DNA from: Whalleya microplaca
Lineage: Eukaryota; Ascomycota; Sordariomycetes; Xylariales; Xylariaceae
Direction: 5' to 3'
DNA length: 64,000 bases
NCBI GenBank assembly: GCA_022497155.1
Contig: MU385742.1
Location: 124,001 to 188,000, forward strand
The notes under the pieces are model-generated. The model worked only from the letters and a program-made list of their open reading frames with translations, did no database searches and was not told the origin of the DNA. The translations under genes and the position numbers were made by a program. Below, in pieces: positions 1 through 9,549 of this stretch. Position 1 is the stretch's first letter. Every line of letters starts with the position of its first letter.

Positions 1-80
1 CTGTGCTGGATTCGCGGAATCATGCATTAGCTAACTTACTTGGGTACTCTCTTGCCGACGTGACCGAAACATAGACTCAC

Positions 81-502
81 CAGGAAAACGTAGTGACGTC
101 GGCGTCTCCGAGGATGCCGCATCCCTTCGAGCAGCTCGCGCGATCTATGCAGGCCCCCGCGAGCCCGCAGTCCCGGGCACTGATCACGGTGGTGGGACAG
201 AAGCCCCAGAGCCCCTTTGTGATGTCCACGCGGCAGTTGTAGCCGGAATCAGCCGTCCGCACTTTGGATGGATCGCCGTTGTAGTAGCCGCAGGTGGACA
301 TCTGGGTCGTGATGGCTCGAAACCTCAGCTCTTGAGGTGCTCCCATGGTACGATTTCGGTTTCTTGTGCTTGTAGAAGCGAGTGTGGTCTCCACGACTCT
401 GTGTGCCGTGACTGAGGCATCGGGAGAAGCGGCAATAGTTGCTCTAGTGTGCATTAACAGCAACAAAAGGAAGCGAAATAGGAGTGAGCGATGCGTACTC
501 AT
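81..502 (-). CDS. Cys-rich secreted/membrane protein, N-terminal exon (cut by window edge)
   Basis: The ATG at 502 opens a 5' exon with a strong signal peptide: a Leu run at residues 8-16 and a small-residue region ending near AAS at 25-26. A cysteine-patterned module follows (about residues 70-130) with TCGYYNGDP, NCRVD, LWGFCPTT, DCGLAGACID and CSKGCG. This module is common in fungal extracellular or single-pass membrane proteins where it precedes a Ser/Thr-rich stretch and a membrane span. Those later parts are not visible, because the exon ends at 81 in a GTGAGT donor and the rest lies left of base 1. Reading through the donor would give a false stop after two codons. I do not know the function; a surface sensor or cell-wall role is a guess from the architecture. 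Confidence 0.7.
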
Positions 503-1332
503 ATTGAGATCGTAATCTATATGACTAGCTTCTAAAGGTACGGTACATCGGCGACATCAAGTAAAAAGAAACGACAGAAGAAAAGTAGCGAGAAAGTCCG
601 AAATTACTGAAGAGGGCCAAGCTGAGGTTTTCGTAAAGGAGGACAACTCTCCGTATATTCGTTAAGAGCGGTGCTGTTACTCCCCTTCATAATAGCCTGC
701 ATCTCTTCCCTGACAGCCTGACTTCCTCATATGTCGCCTCCTATCCTTTCCAGGATGCCGATCCGTGACAGTGGGCATTGCAGGAAATTACTTGCGGCGT
801 AGCTGCGTTCAGTAGCATTCGGGCGAAACGAAGTCCTACTTGCAGTTAGGTAGATCTCCTTGCAGTGAGCCAACATCGAGAGTATCAAACGCAACGCAAA
901 AATAACTACTCGAGTTGAAGGAACGTTGTTGGTATACAGACAACTAGGCGGGACTTTCGTAAACATCATTCGCCGTTATGACAAATTTAAGCGCTGCCAC
1001 CATCCCGTTCTGCTTATAACAGTCGGAGAATGACCCGGCTCTACGGTTCGGCGTCAAACGGACTGCCCCCGATATTCTTACATCTCATTGGTCCCCGGAG
1101 CGCCATCCCTATCACATATCATATTTCCCGAAAAGATCGTCGACCGGCCCGAGACAATGATTGGTCGTCCGACGCATTAAATTACGAGGTAGTAATCAAC
1201 CTGTAGGAGGCACAGTTGGATGCAACGCTGCATGCCGGACGGCTGAGGCCTATTCAGACATAATCGCTTCTCGGGCCGCTGTTGAGCAGGAATTTTTGTT
1301 CCTTCTTATTTTTTTATAACACCTTTGACAAA
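503..1332. other. Intergenic region between divergent genes
   Basis: This spacer lies between the leftward Cys-rich gene and the rightward mannosyltransferase. It presumably holds both promoters. I see no convincing coding region: an 80-codon frame at 727-969 on the minus strand has no family signature. I recognise no RNA gene or repeat. Confidence 0.5.
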
Positions 1333-1344
1333 ATGGCACGATGA
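1333..1344 (+). promoter_or_regulatory. Three-codon upstream ORF overlapping the start codon
   Basis: ATGGCACGATGA encodes Met-Ala-Arg-stop, and its TGA overlaps the ATG at 1341 that opens the mannosyltransferase (ATGA overlap). The uORF ATG has a favourable context (AAAATGG). If both ATGs are in the mRNA, the main ORF would be reached only by leaky scanning or by termination-reinitiation. The transcription start is unknown, so this may lie outside the mRNA. Confidence 0.4.
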
Positions 1345-2860
1345 GGCGGTCGCGCTTAATTGCTCTTCAGGTGACATGCCTCTTCCTCGTCGCCTTAACA
1401 TTCTGGCTCGGCTACAACAGTTTTACCTCTCAGTCATGGAGCCCAGGTCGCTTGATCGGTCTACGTCCCCACGGTTCGTACACCTCGATTCGCTACCGCG
1501 CTACCGCGAAGCATACAGTTGACAGTTAGACGCAGATGACGCTGTCCACAATGGCGTACCAGAACACGTGGACACACCAGGGCCGACCAATACAACAGAG
1601 TCGACAAGTACAGCACCGGAGCCTACTGGTGCACCAGAACCAGATGCACCAGAGCCAGAAGCACCGGGGCCAGCAGATGCGCCAGCAGATGCACCAGAAT
1701 CTGTAGATCCAGATCAATCGTTCAATGCAACATCGCACATCAAAGCCATCTTAGATCCCACTGACGCCACATTCCCACGCTTAGAATGCCCGGCGCCCAA
1801 TGGGACAAGATATGAATACTTAAAGGCAGACGTGAATGATGTAACGCCGCCGGAGTTGAAGTACTACTTCGCCCTGGATCTGCGTCAGTCCATCGAGGTG
1901 ATCCCCCGCCTCCTCGGATCCATCGTGGAAGCAGTCCAATTCCTGGGTCCCCGCGCCTGCGCCCTCTCCATCGTAGAGGGGAACTCGGACGACGGCACCC
2001 GCGAAGTCTTGCAGGCCCTGCGGCCCGGGCTGGAGGCCCTCAACCTCACGTACCACATGGCGACCAGCGAGCTGGACCCGGCGACGGCGGGGTCCGGGCG
2101 CATCGTGAAGCTAGCGCAGCTGCGCAACCAGGCGCTCGCGCCTCTCCTTGCATCGCCGCCACCGGCGCCATCATCACCACCGGTCCCGAACGCGAACACG
2201 ACGGTGATCTTCCTGAACGACGTGGCGCTCTGCGCGGAGGACATCCTGGAGCTGGTGCACCAGCGGGCCTTCCAGGGCGCCGACATGACGTGCGCGATGG
2301 ACTGGACGTACGTGGGGCGCGACCCGACCTTCTACGACGTGTGGGTGGCGCGCACGCTGGGCGGGGACCTGTTCTTCGACATCCCGCCGGGCGGCAGCTG
2401 GGACAGCGCCTGGAACCTGTTCTGGAACGACGCGGGCACGAAGGCGCGGTACGGCGCGATGCTGCCGTTCCAGGTCTACGCGTGCTGGAACGGCGCCGTG
2501 GCGTTCGGGGCCGCGCCCGTGCTGGAGCAGGAGGGGGAGAAGAAGGAGGGACCCGGGAGGATCGAGTTCCGCGCGTCCAGGGACGGCGAGTGCTACGCCG
2601 GCGAGCCGACGCTGTTTTGCAAGGACCTTTGGTGGTCGGGCCGTGGCCGCATTGCTGTCGTGCCCTCGGTGAATCTGGAGTACTCGAACGAGGCGGCCGG
2701 GAAGATCAAGGATTTGAAGGGCTACACGTCGAAGTGGACCGAGCGGGGGGATGAGGAGAAGACGAAGATCGAGTGGGTTGATGAGCCTCCTGATATGGTG
2801 GCGTGTATGCCTGGCTTAGGAGACAAGAGCTGGAGGCCGTGGAACGAAACGCTTACATAA
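1341..2860 (+). CDS. Alpha-1,3-mannosyltransferase, CMT1/CAP59 family
   Basis: A type II Golgi-style glycosyltransferase of the cryptococcal mannosyltransferase (CAP59) family, which transfers mannose in capsule or cell-wall glycan synthesis. From 1341 the frame gives a short basic N-terminus and one membrane anchor (about residues 6-25). A Pro/Ala/Glu-rich stem with APEP/DAPE repeats is encoded around 1610-1710. The catalytic region shows SIVEGNSDDGT, LAQLRNQAL, VIFLNDVALCAEDILEL, a DMTCAMDW metal-site-like stretch, FYDVWVARTLGGD and PFQVYACWNGAVAF. The anchor and catalytic part are in different frames. They must be joined by a short intron between about 1459 and 1535 (AG acceptors at 1529 or 1535 fit the phase), or else the gene carries a frameshift. 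I could not choose. The stop at 2858-2860 is clear. Confidence 0.85.
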
Positions 2861-3114
2861 ATTACCTTAATTATTGAATGACCAGATCCACACAACCCCT
2901 AGTTGAGAGTGGTACATTGGAAGTCGTGAACAAACGAAGGACAACGTATTTACGTTCTTCGCCAATGTTCGAATGGATAGCAAGGAGGGGAGAGAACAAT
3001 GCTAATGGACCATGGAGTAGGTAGCGCTAAACTTGACATGTCGCTACCTGAGTTCAATATCCCCGGGTGACAATATTCTTGGTTGCAAGCCTAGGTCGGG
3101 ATTTGAAGCCAATC

Positions 3115-3739
3115 TTAGATTGTTGAGATGCAGTTGGATCTGCCTTGGACTCGTCGTATAATGGTCAAGTTAGAAAGCCATGGACTAGGAATGAAGTATG
3201 AGTGATTCTGAAAGAAACGTCGATAACATTGGCAGCCAATATCGCGAATAGAACAGCTGCGTGGATGATTACGCATCACGTCAAGGCAGATTCGGACATT
3301 CGAATTTCTGATACGGGCGATTCGAGTATCGAGATCCTCTAATCCGACATTTCGACTTCCTTGCATGCTTGTGGGCATGGTAATGCGAGCCATTGCGGGA
3401 ACATCCAGCATTGCAGAGGTATGGAGGCGAAGACGTGATAACTGCCTGGGTTGATAGCTGGAATAGAAGATTGAATAACAATGATCACATACAGAAGTAG
3501 CAGTAGGTAGTAAAGTACTTACTTACTTCTTGAAGATCATCATCGTCCTTGATTAATATCCTCAAAACCTTCCTCGTGTCACCACGCGCAGTGATGAGCA
3601 CAACGAAAGCAAGAGTGGAGAGAACAAAAATTGCGATTATTAGGATACCAAAGGCATCGCCAAAAGACGGTTGACTCCACGATGTGCAATGTAGGTCTCC
3701 CGTCTTCCCTTGAGAGATTTGTGAGCTTCCCTCGGGCAA
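3115..3739 (-). CDS. Possible small single-pass membrane protein, two exons, start unresolved
   Basis: On the minus strand about 70 codons include a clear membrane span (GILIIAIFVLSTLAFVVLIT), then a basic and acidic segment ending DDDDLQE at a GTAAGT donor near 3526. An acceptor ending GGCAG (about 3450) continues in phase into LSRLRLHTSAMLDVPAMARI and about 90 further residues to a stop at 3115. No in-frame ATG lies before the membrane span and a stop sits just upstream. The first exon therefore begins elsewhere or the gene is decayed. A pyrimidine-rich GAAGAAGAGATG-type repeat (plus strand about 3755-3795) lies just upstream. I do not recognise a family. Confidence 0.3.
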
Positions 3740-4194
3740 TCAAGGTAAGTTTGAAGAAGAAAGGAAGAAGAGATGGAAGAAGAGATGGAAGCAGTGGTCA
3801 GAAGCGCCCGTGTTTAACTACCTCGAAGTGGGGCCTTTGGGCGGTGGGGATTCTGCCGGATACTTATTACACGAACGCCAATCAGAGCCAACAAAACTGC
3901 AGGCCGGTACCTAGGCAGTTGCCCAAATACATCCATCCAACACTGAGGCTTATTATGTGTCGCAATACCTGGAATAAGATGGAATACAGAAGGTTTAGGG
4001 AGTCATGTGTTTCTGATTTATTAGGTAAGTAAGTAGGCTCCAAGCATGCTACAGTCAACTTCCCACCGAGTATCATCTATCGGTATCCCATCTGGCTGCT
4101 CTGGTCGTCAACTAGGTACGCATGTGCTTTTGGAAAAAGCATTTGCCAACTCCTTTTCCTAACCCTCCCCCAGTGGTTATCCTTCCCATCGACC

Positions 4195-4485
4195 TCATGC
4201 ACCTGTTACATCGGCATTGAAGTCGATGCGAATATAGTCGATGTAGTTCCGATTTACCATCAGCTGAAGTTGCATCTTAGCTTCATGCTCATGCATCCGC
4301 GAAAGGTCGCTTGAGAAGCCCTGATCCTTCCAGACGATGTAAGCCGCCATGATTTTAATAGTTGCCTTGTCAATGTTGCATCCGTAGCTGTTGGTGATTC
4401 GGCTATCCACGGTAGCTTTGATGGTTTCGACAACAGAACTACCAGCAGAATCCATAATGTCATGGCTACGAGATTGAGTTATCAT
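4195..4485 (-). CDS. Hypothetical 96-residue ORF of uncertain reality
   Basis: An ATG-initiated frame of 96 codons with balanced composition (IDKATIKIMAAYIVWKDQGF, MVNRNYIDYIRIDFNADVTG). It matches no family I know. It starts about 60 bp from a hAT-type element, and I see no introns or promoter elements. It could be a relic of a longer gene. The rest of 3740-4537 holds nothing else that I can support. Confidence 0.2.
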   Translation of the reverse strand: MITQSRSHDIMDSAGSSVVETIKATVDSRITNSYGCNIDKATIKIMAAYIVWKDQGFSSDLSRMHEHEAKMQLQLMVNRNYIDYIRIDFNADVTGA

Positions 4486-4545
4486 TCCCTATAAGTCAGA
4501 ATCAAATTTACTTGAACTAGCTACACCACTGCCTTCTGTCTGGAT

Positions 4546-5058
4546 CAGGGTTGTAATCCACTCCACCCACTCCACCAGCCACACATGTGGAATGGGTGGA
4601 CTTTAATCCACGATAAAGTCATATGGAGTGGACTAAATGGATCCACTAAGAGGTTATGTGGAGTGGGTGGCCACAAAGTGGACGTGAATTAGCCACAGAT
4701 ATACGGCGTATACCAGCCACAGGCAACAGGAGTGAGGCGTATACCAGCCACAGGAGTGAGGCGTATATTAGCTACAGGGGTGAGGCGTATACTAGCCACA
4801 GGGGTGAGGCGTATATAGTACTAGCCACAGGTAAGGGTATACTCGCCACCTGTTAGCAATATCCCTACTTTTACTAATAATCACTAACAGCAGGCCTTCT
4901 ACTCCACAGTTAGTCCACCCACCCACCCACTTCCACCCACGAGAGCTTCAAGTGGACGTGGATTAGTCAGCAGCAAGGCCAGATGGAGTGGAATGGAATG
5001 GAGTGGCTCCCACAAAGTGGCCCACGCGTGGATTAGCGTGGAGTGGATTACAACCTTG
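4546..5058. mobile_element. Non-autonomous hAT-type element (copy 1, about 513 bp)
   Basis: The left end reads CAGGGTTGTAATCCACTCC (4546-4564). The right end (5038-5058) is its reverse complement with one mismatch over 21 bp. It is flanked by the 8-bp direct duplication GTCTGGAT at 4538-4545 and 5059-5066. An 8-bp duplication and CA(G/A)GGTTG termini are hallmarks of hAT transposons. Both subterminal regions are packed with short GTGGA/TCCAC motifs, as expected for transposase-binding repeats. No transposase frame fits inside, so it would need a hAT transposase in trans. A second, shorter element with the same ends lies at 6782-6931. Confidence 0.85.
4732..4831. repeat. 24-bp minisatellite inside the hAT element
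   Basis: Four consecutive units of the form GTGAGGCGTATAnnAGCCAC followed by AGGG start at 4732, 4756, 4780 and 4804. The last is stretched by 4 nt. Looser partial units lie on both sides (about 4691-4731 and 4832-4850). The array sits between the element's subterminal motif clusters. Confidence 0.85.
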
Positions 5059-5066
5059 GTCTGGAT

Positions 5067-6624
5067 CAGGCTGATACTATGTGAGTGATGGGTTCTACTG
5101 CTCTGCTAAGTCAGCCTTCAAGCCATAATTCTTTGAACTTCATCTACACTATAGCCTAAAGGCTAGAAGGCATATCATAGTGTTCGATCCGTTTCTACAA
5201 AACTCTGGACGTACTACCTATCATATGCATTAGCAACGTTCCAGCTTCAATGAAAGACTGCAGTAAAGAGGCAGGGCGAAAGCAATGGATGCAAGTGTAA
5301 AGATGTACCTCAGGCGGTTGGTGCTCCTGCAAAGAAACCTTGGATATCCATTAGAAAATCCTACAATACCAAGGCTGTAACAGGACAACACCACAGAGGG
5401 CTATTGAATTCTCAGGGCTCATACCCAGATTAGTACAGATACATATTTAAGCAAGTCCTTCACTTCGTCCTAGATTGATATTTCCTCTCCTTCACTATCC
5501 ACTTGGACCAAACTCATCATCATCTTCCATACTCACTGCATCACTAACGACAGTCATCAACACAATACTAGCAATAAATCTACTTCTCATCATGGCTTCA
5601 CAGGTTAGCAAGACGCTGTTCCTAGCCCAAGTCCACCACCGCAACTGCAATCGGCGGTCCTGCGGTCTCTAACCTTGATTCTCTCTTATCTAAGATTGTT
5701 TAGACCAACCCAATTCTCTTACCCTGTCTTTGTTAAGCCCCCTTTTTCCTTATCTGCCTTGCGGCCATTCTTGATATAAATGTGTGTCTGCTCGGTAGTT
5801 CATTTATCTTTAATCAACGGTAAATGGACATCACTTGTATTGCAAGGCGAAAATAGCTCCCTAACATCGTCATTTACATTTGTGCATATGTCTATAGTAT
5901 CTATTATTCCCTACATCAAATATTCTAGATACTTCGAACAAGTGTTATTATTGACTAATGAGTAGCAAGAAGAGACATCGGAATAAGCCTTTTAATACCG
6001 TAACGTATATCTCTATCCCATTTCATACTTCTGTATTGCCTGGTGTGTTGAATGTGATTTAAACCTAGATTCTACGTCTCCTAGACCTACCAAGGAATCT
6101 TGTTCCATCTATTCATTAAAACATACAATACTCTACTTTGAAATAATTGCTATTATTGATAGCTCATGTGTTACAACTCGAGTCGCAAAACAGTATCTTG
6201 AATGCAGTTTTCATGACAGCCATACTAATGTCTTATCTACGCTTACAACTAACTCTATGGCAACCTACGTCCAAGAGATGTCAACTGCTCAGGAACAAGC
6301 TTGACTGACGAGACATCCCAGGGCGTTACTGTACTTATTAGTAGAAACCCTTCAGCACTAATGATTCACGACGACTATATTCTTAGATCAGGGCTAAAAG
6401 ATGGTCGAGTGTCTGGTAGATCAGCATACGACTATATGTTGAAGAATTTATAAATGGCATTGCATTTTAAAAGACTAGGATCGCGTAATTGAGTATAATA
6501 TGAAGAATAAAAAAAGAGTTCCAGATATTAGCGTATCTCGACTGTCTTGCTTTTTGGGTGTTACAGCCTGGTATATTGTTTTCCCTTCGATATTTTCACT
6601 CTAGCTTGCTTCTGGAGACTACAC
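5067..6624. other. AT-rich intergenic region
   Basis: A long AT-rich spacer. A CT-rich leader followed by ATGGCTTCACAG at 5592 resembles the start of a gene, but the frame closes after about 26 codons. A decayed or spliced small gene is possible but unsupported. I see no RNA gene. Confidence 0.4.
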
Positions 6625-6738
6625 GTCAGGACTCTTTGTTATTCTGTATATATAAAGGTACTTTTTCAAATTCCCTTAAGATATCGTGTCGTACAACAAC
6701 TCTATTGTTTTGCTAATTCATACACTCACATCATGGCA
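6625..6738 (+). repeat. LTR-like dispersed repeat, copy A
   Basis: It reads GTCAGGACTCTTTGTTATTC, then a GTATATATAAAGG TATA-like box, then TCGTACAACAACTCTATTG and TTTTGCTAATTCATACACTC, ending near CATGGCA. It aligns by eye along its length with 32995-33285 (same strand) and with the reverse complements of 30677-30795 and 48459-48560. A TATA-like box in the middle and a ..CA end suggest degenerate solo LTR fragments. Confidence 0.55.
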
Positions 6739-6781
6739 CTACAGTACTTCATGAAAATCTTATCGTAGCCCGCTTTACGAC

Positions 6782-6931
6782 CAAGGTTGTAATCCACTCC
6801 ACATGAGGTTCTCGTGGAGTGGAAACAGGGCTGGCACGTTGCACACTACAGTACGTGCATGCGTGCACGGTACATATAGTGGTCTTTTGTCCACGAGAGG
6901 CTCTCGTGGAGTGGAGTGGATTACAACCTTG
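6782..6931. mobile_element. Non-autonomous hAT-type MITE (copy 2, 150 bp)
   Basis: Perfect 21-bp terminal inverted repeats begin CAAGGTTGTAATCCACTCC (6782) and end in the reverse complement (6911-6931). They are flanked by the 8-bp duplication TTTACGAC at 6774-6781 and 6932-6939. The interior repeats CTCGTGGAGTGG near both ends. The ends match copy 1 at 4546-5058, but the interiors differ. The insertion lies at the 3' end of a weak minus-strand frame starting at 7065 (MELPTKYMDATVANGASASL), which could be a relic of the sequence it entered. Confidence 0.88.
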
Positions 6932-7260
6932 TTTACGACATATCCCTTTAATGTAGTTGATATTATCTGCAACACTTTCCTCCAATAGACCGTAGAACTC
7001 GAACCCAACGATGCAGAGGCTCCATTCGCGACTGTCGCATCCATATATTTTGTTGGCAACTCCATGGTATGCCATCGTTACCCATAGAAGACATATCTGA
7101 AGCAACCTATTTTGGCATAACAATTTTGCTATGTTTCAGGTAAAAGTTGAGCAGCTTACAGCGAACAATTAGCGCAAATTTGTCGGCAGATGTCCGGCAA
7201 CGGCGCCAAACGCTATACAGAGAACGATAGCCGAGACGCCATCCAACCAGATTTGTCTGT

Positions 7261-7373
7261 GCCCTGGTAGCTCAATTGGCTAGAGCGTGGGACTTTTACT
7301 CATATCGAGCTGATTGGTTCGGTTGGAATTAGGAGTCATCCCAAGGTTGCGGGTTCGACCCCCGCCTGGGGCG
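7261..7373 (+). tRNA. tRNA-Lys (anticodon UUU) with a 39-nt intron
   Basis: The acceptor arm GCCCTGG (7261-7267) pairs with CTGGGGC (7366-7372), with G at the discriminator position. The D-stem is GCTC/GAGC. The anticodon stem TGGGA (7288-7292) pairs with TCCCA (7339-7343). The loop reads C-T-TTT-A, giving anticodon UUU at 7295-7297. A 39-nt intron at 7299-7337 follows position 37, the canonical nuclear tRNA intron site. The T-arm is GCGGG-TTCGACC-CCCGC. A run of T residues about 35 bp downstream could stop Pol III. Confidence 0.93.
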
Positions 7374-8472
7374 TCCTATATGTCGGGATTGCTTCATGTC
7401 AACGCATTTCATTTTTTAGATTTTCACTGTCTCTTACTCATAATTGTGTAGTTGTGTCATATGTCTTGGTATATCAATTCAATATTCCTAACTTGATTAA
7501 ATTTTAACTTCTTTATTTTATTTCACGGATATTTTCAGGTGAAAATTTTATATATTTATGTAATGAAAATACATACATGTTTTTAACATGAGCTATGTCC
7601 TGTTATGAAAACGTGACCAATCGTTACATATATATCATCTAGTATATAATAGGCCTTAGTGGCTTGAGTAACATCCGACCTTTCAAGTATATGGTCACAT
7701 TAGATTCCTAACAGCTATCCGAGCCACCATACTTGTTGAGCACAAATGATGTCTAAAACACACAAACTCGCTGCCTATAATGGCCATTGAAGAGCAATGG
7801 AATATGATAGATAAGCTAGGCTGTTTGTAAGAGCACCTGTGCTTTGAATTGTCGGCTCTTCAGTTTACGAGGGTCAGTTGAGTAAGCTCGCAAGTTCATT
7901 GCAAGTACTTAGCTCTTATTGGAGAACGGGTTGGACGTATTCATATCAATCAACTATAGCAGAGTTCATCATACATACCCCAGTGGGCAGTCTTAACAGC
8001 AACCAATTGTTAGGTAATAAAGTAGGCATACCTACGTAACCTGCTTCTCACACGAAGCTCACTTACTGTAATGCCTCTGCCACTTTGGTTGTCCGGCTCT
8101 CCCGACTTATTACTTACTACTTATGTGCGTCGCGTTATGTAGTCACCCGGGCCAGAAACAAATCCAATCAGCACCAGATTGACCGGTCGTCAACTTCAAC
8201 GTTCCCAAGCCAGTGGCGTCGTAAAGCCAAGGCAGCGCATCGCAGACCGGCATAACGTCGGCATCATGGCCATAGCCTAGGGGCTGCCTATTTTAGATTG
8301 GTATCGATCTAATCCGTAGACAAGCAGGCCATCTTCGGCGGTGCGACCGTGGGGCCCGGAAGCAAGGACCCAACTTGGGACGCACTCCGGGACGCGCCCC
8401 GGTCTGCGGGCCATGCAACTCGCGAACAAAATGAAGATGAGCCCCTGGCGGGCTCGGCAGTGAAGACCGAGG
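7374..8472. other. AT-rich intergenic region
   Basis: The spacer between tRNA-Lys and the CE5 esterase is very AT-rich up to about 7700 and less so afterwards. I see no gene. The distal part is presumably the esterase promoter. Confidence 0.4.
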
Positions 8473-8484
8473 TACTATATATAC
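8473..8484 (+). promoter_or_regulatory. TATA-like element of the CE5 esterase gene
   Basis: TACTATATATAC lies about 150 bp upstream of the esterase ATG. A second TATATA stretch follows near 8516-8523, about 110 bp upstream. Either could set the transcription start. The assignment rests on sequence and position only. Confidence 0.35.
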
Positions 8485-8633
8485 AACGACTCCCCGCCCG
8501 AGCCTTCCTGTTTACGTATATATAACTCGAGACCGATCTCAAGCTCAAGCGCGAAAGAGGATAGTAAACAATAGCCTGCGAACGGTCGAAGCCTGTACCT
8601 AAACGAATATAGATACCCGCCAAAGAATCAACC

Positions 8634-9549
8634 ATGGTCGCCAAAACCGTCCTTCTCGCGGTTCTCCAAGCTGCTGCCGCCACCGCCGGCGCGCTCCCGC
8701 AGCGCCAGGAATCCTGCGACGCCGTGCACATCCTCATTGCGCGGGGCTCGGAGGAGCCGTACCCGGGGCGGCAGTCCAAGCTCGCGGACGCGATCTGCGA
8801 TGGGCTCGAGAGCTGCGGGTCCGAGGACATCGTGTACCCGGCGACCTTCTCGGACTACTGCAATTCGGCGTTCGCCGGCGTCAGCAACGGGACGGCGCAG
8901 ATCACGGCCTATGCGGAGCGCTGCCCGGATGCGCGATTAGTGCTCACGGGGTACTCGCAGGTAAGTACTTGTGGTGCGTTGATGGAACATGCGACGGTTG
9001 AGCACGGGTGGGAGGAAAAGATTGGGACGGTCCCGACGCTGATATTTGAGGTCTCTGTATAGGGCGGTCATATTGTTGGCGACATCCTCGGCGGCGGCGG
9101 TGGTGTCATCCCGGGGCAGAACTGCACACAACCTACGAGCCTGCCCCTGCATCTTGCTACCTCGCCTGGGGATAAGAGTGAGTCTCCCTTGTCGATCTAT
9201 TCATGAATGCTGACACCCTACTCCAGTCGTCGCAGCGGCATTCTTCGGCGACGTCCGGCACACCTCGAACCAGACTTACAATGTTGGCACGGGAGTAGCT
9301 GGCTCAGGAGTAAGTGTCTGCTTGCGATTGCCAGCACTGCTTTGCATGTTGGGATGTTAACAGTCCATTTAGATTTGGCCCCGAGAGGGGTCGCAGCTGT
9401 CATCGCTGAACGAGTTTTCGCAGTCGTTACACTCCTGGTGTCTTGTCGATGACCCCGTTTGCGCGGGCGGAAGCGACTACAATGCCCATACTGCTTACTT
9501 CGATGTGTATACGGATGAGGCTGCCGCTTGGGTGAAGACCAAGCTGTGA
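8634..9549 (+). CDS. Secreted CE5 esterase (cutinase/acetylxylan esterase type)
   Basis: Four exons, 8634-8960, 9063-9177, 9227-9309 and 9373-9549, encode about 233 residues, the usual CE5 size. The introns start GTAAGT, GTGAGT and GTAAGT and end in AG, and all phases agree. A signal peptide covers about residues 1-20. The nucleophile elbow GYSQGG places Ser at about 108 and is split by intron 1. DDPVC gives the Asp (about 202) and NAHTAYF the His (about 214), completing the serine-hydrolase triad. Cysteines are placed for the family disulfides. CE5 enzymes release cutin monomers or acetyl groups from plant polymers outside the cell. The early RGSEEPYPGRQ stretch resembles acetylxylan-esterase-like members, but I cannot settle the substrate. 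Confidence 0.9.

Noticed and set aside
1526..2286. Long minus-strand and alternate plus-strand frames across the mannosyltransferase
   Set aside because: Cys/Trp- or Arg-rich shadows of a GC-rich gene and its Pro-rich repeat; the catalytic-domain frame fully explains the sequence.
6775..7123. Two minus-strand frames through the 150-bp hAT element
   Set aside because: Half of each frame is transposon sequence; only the first 40 or so codons could be a relic and they match nothing I know.
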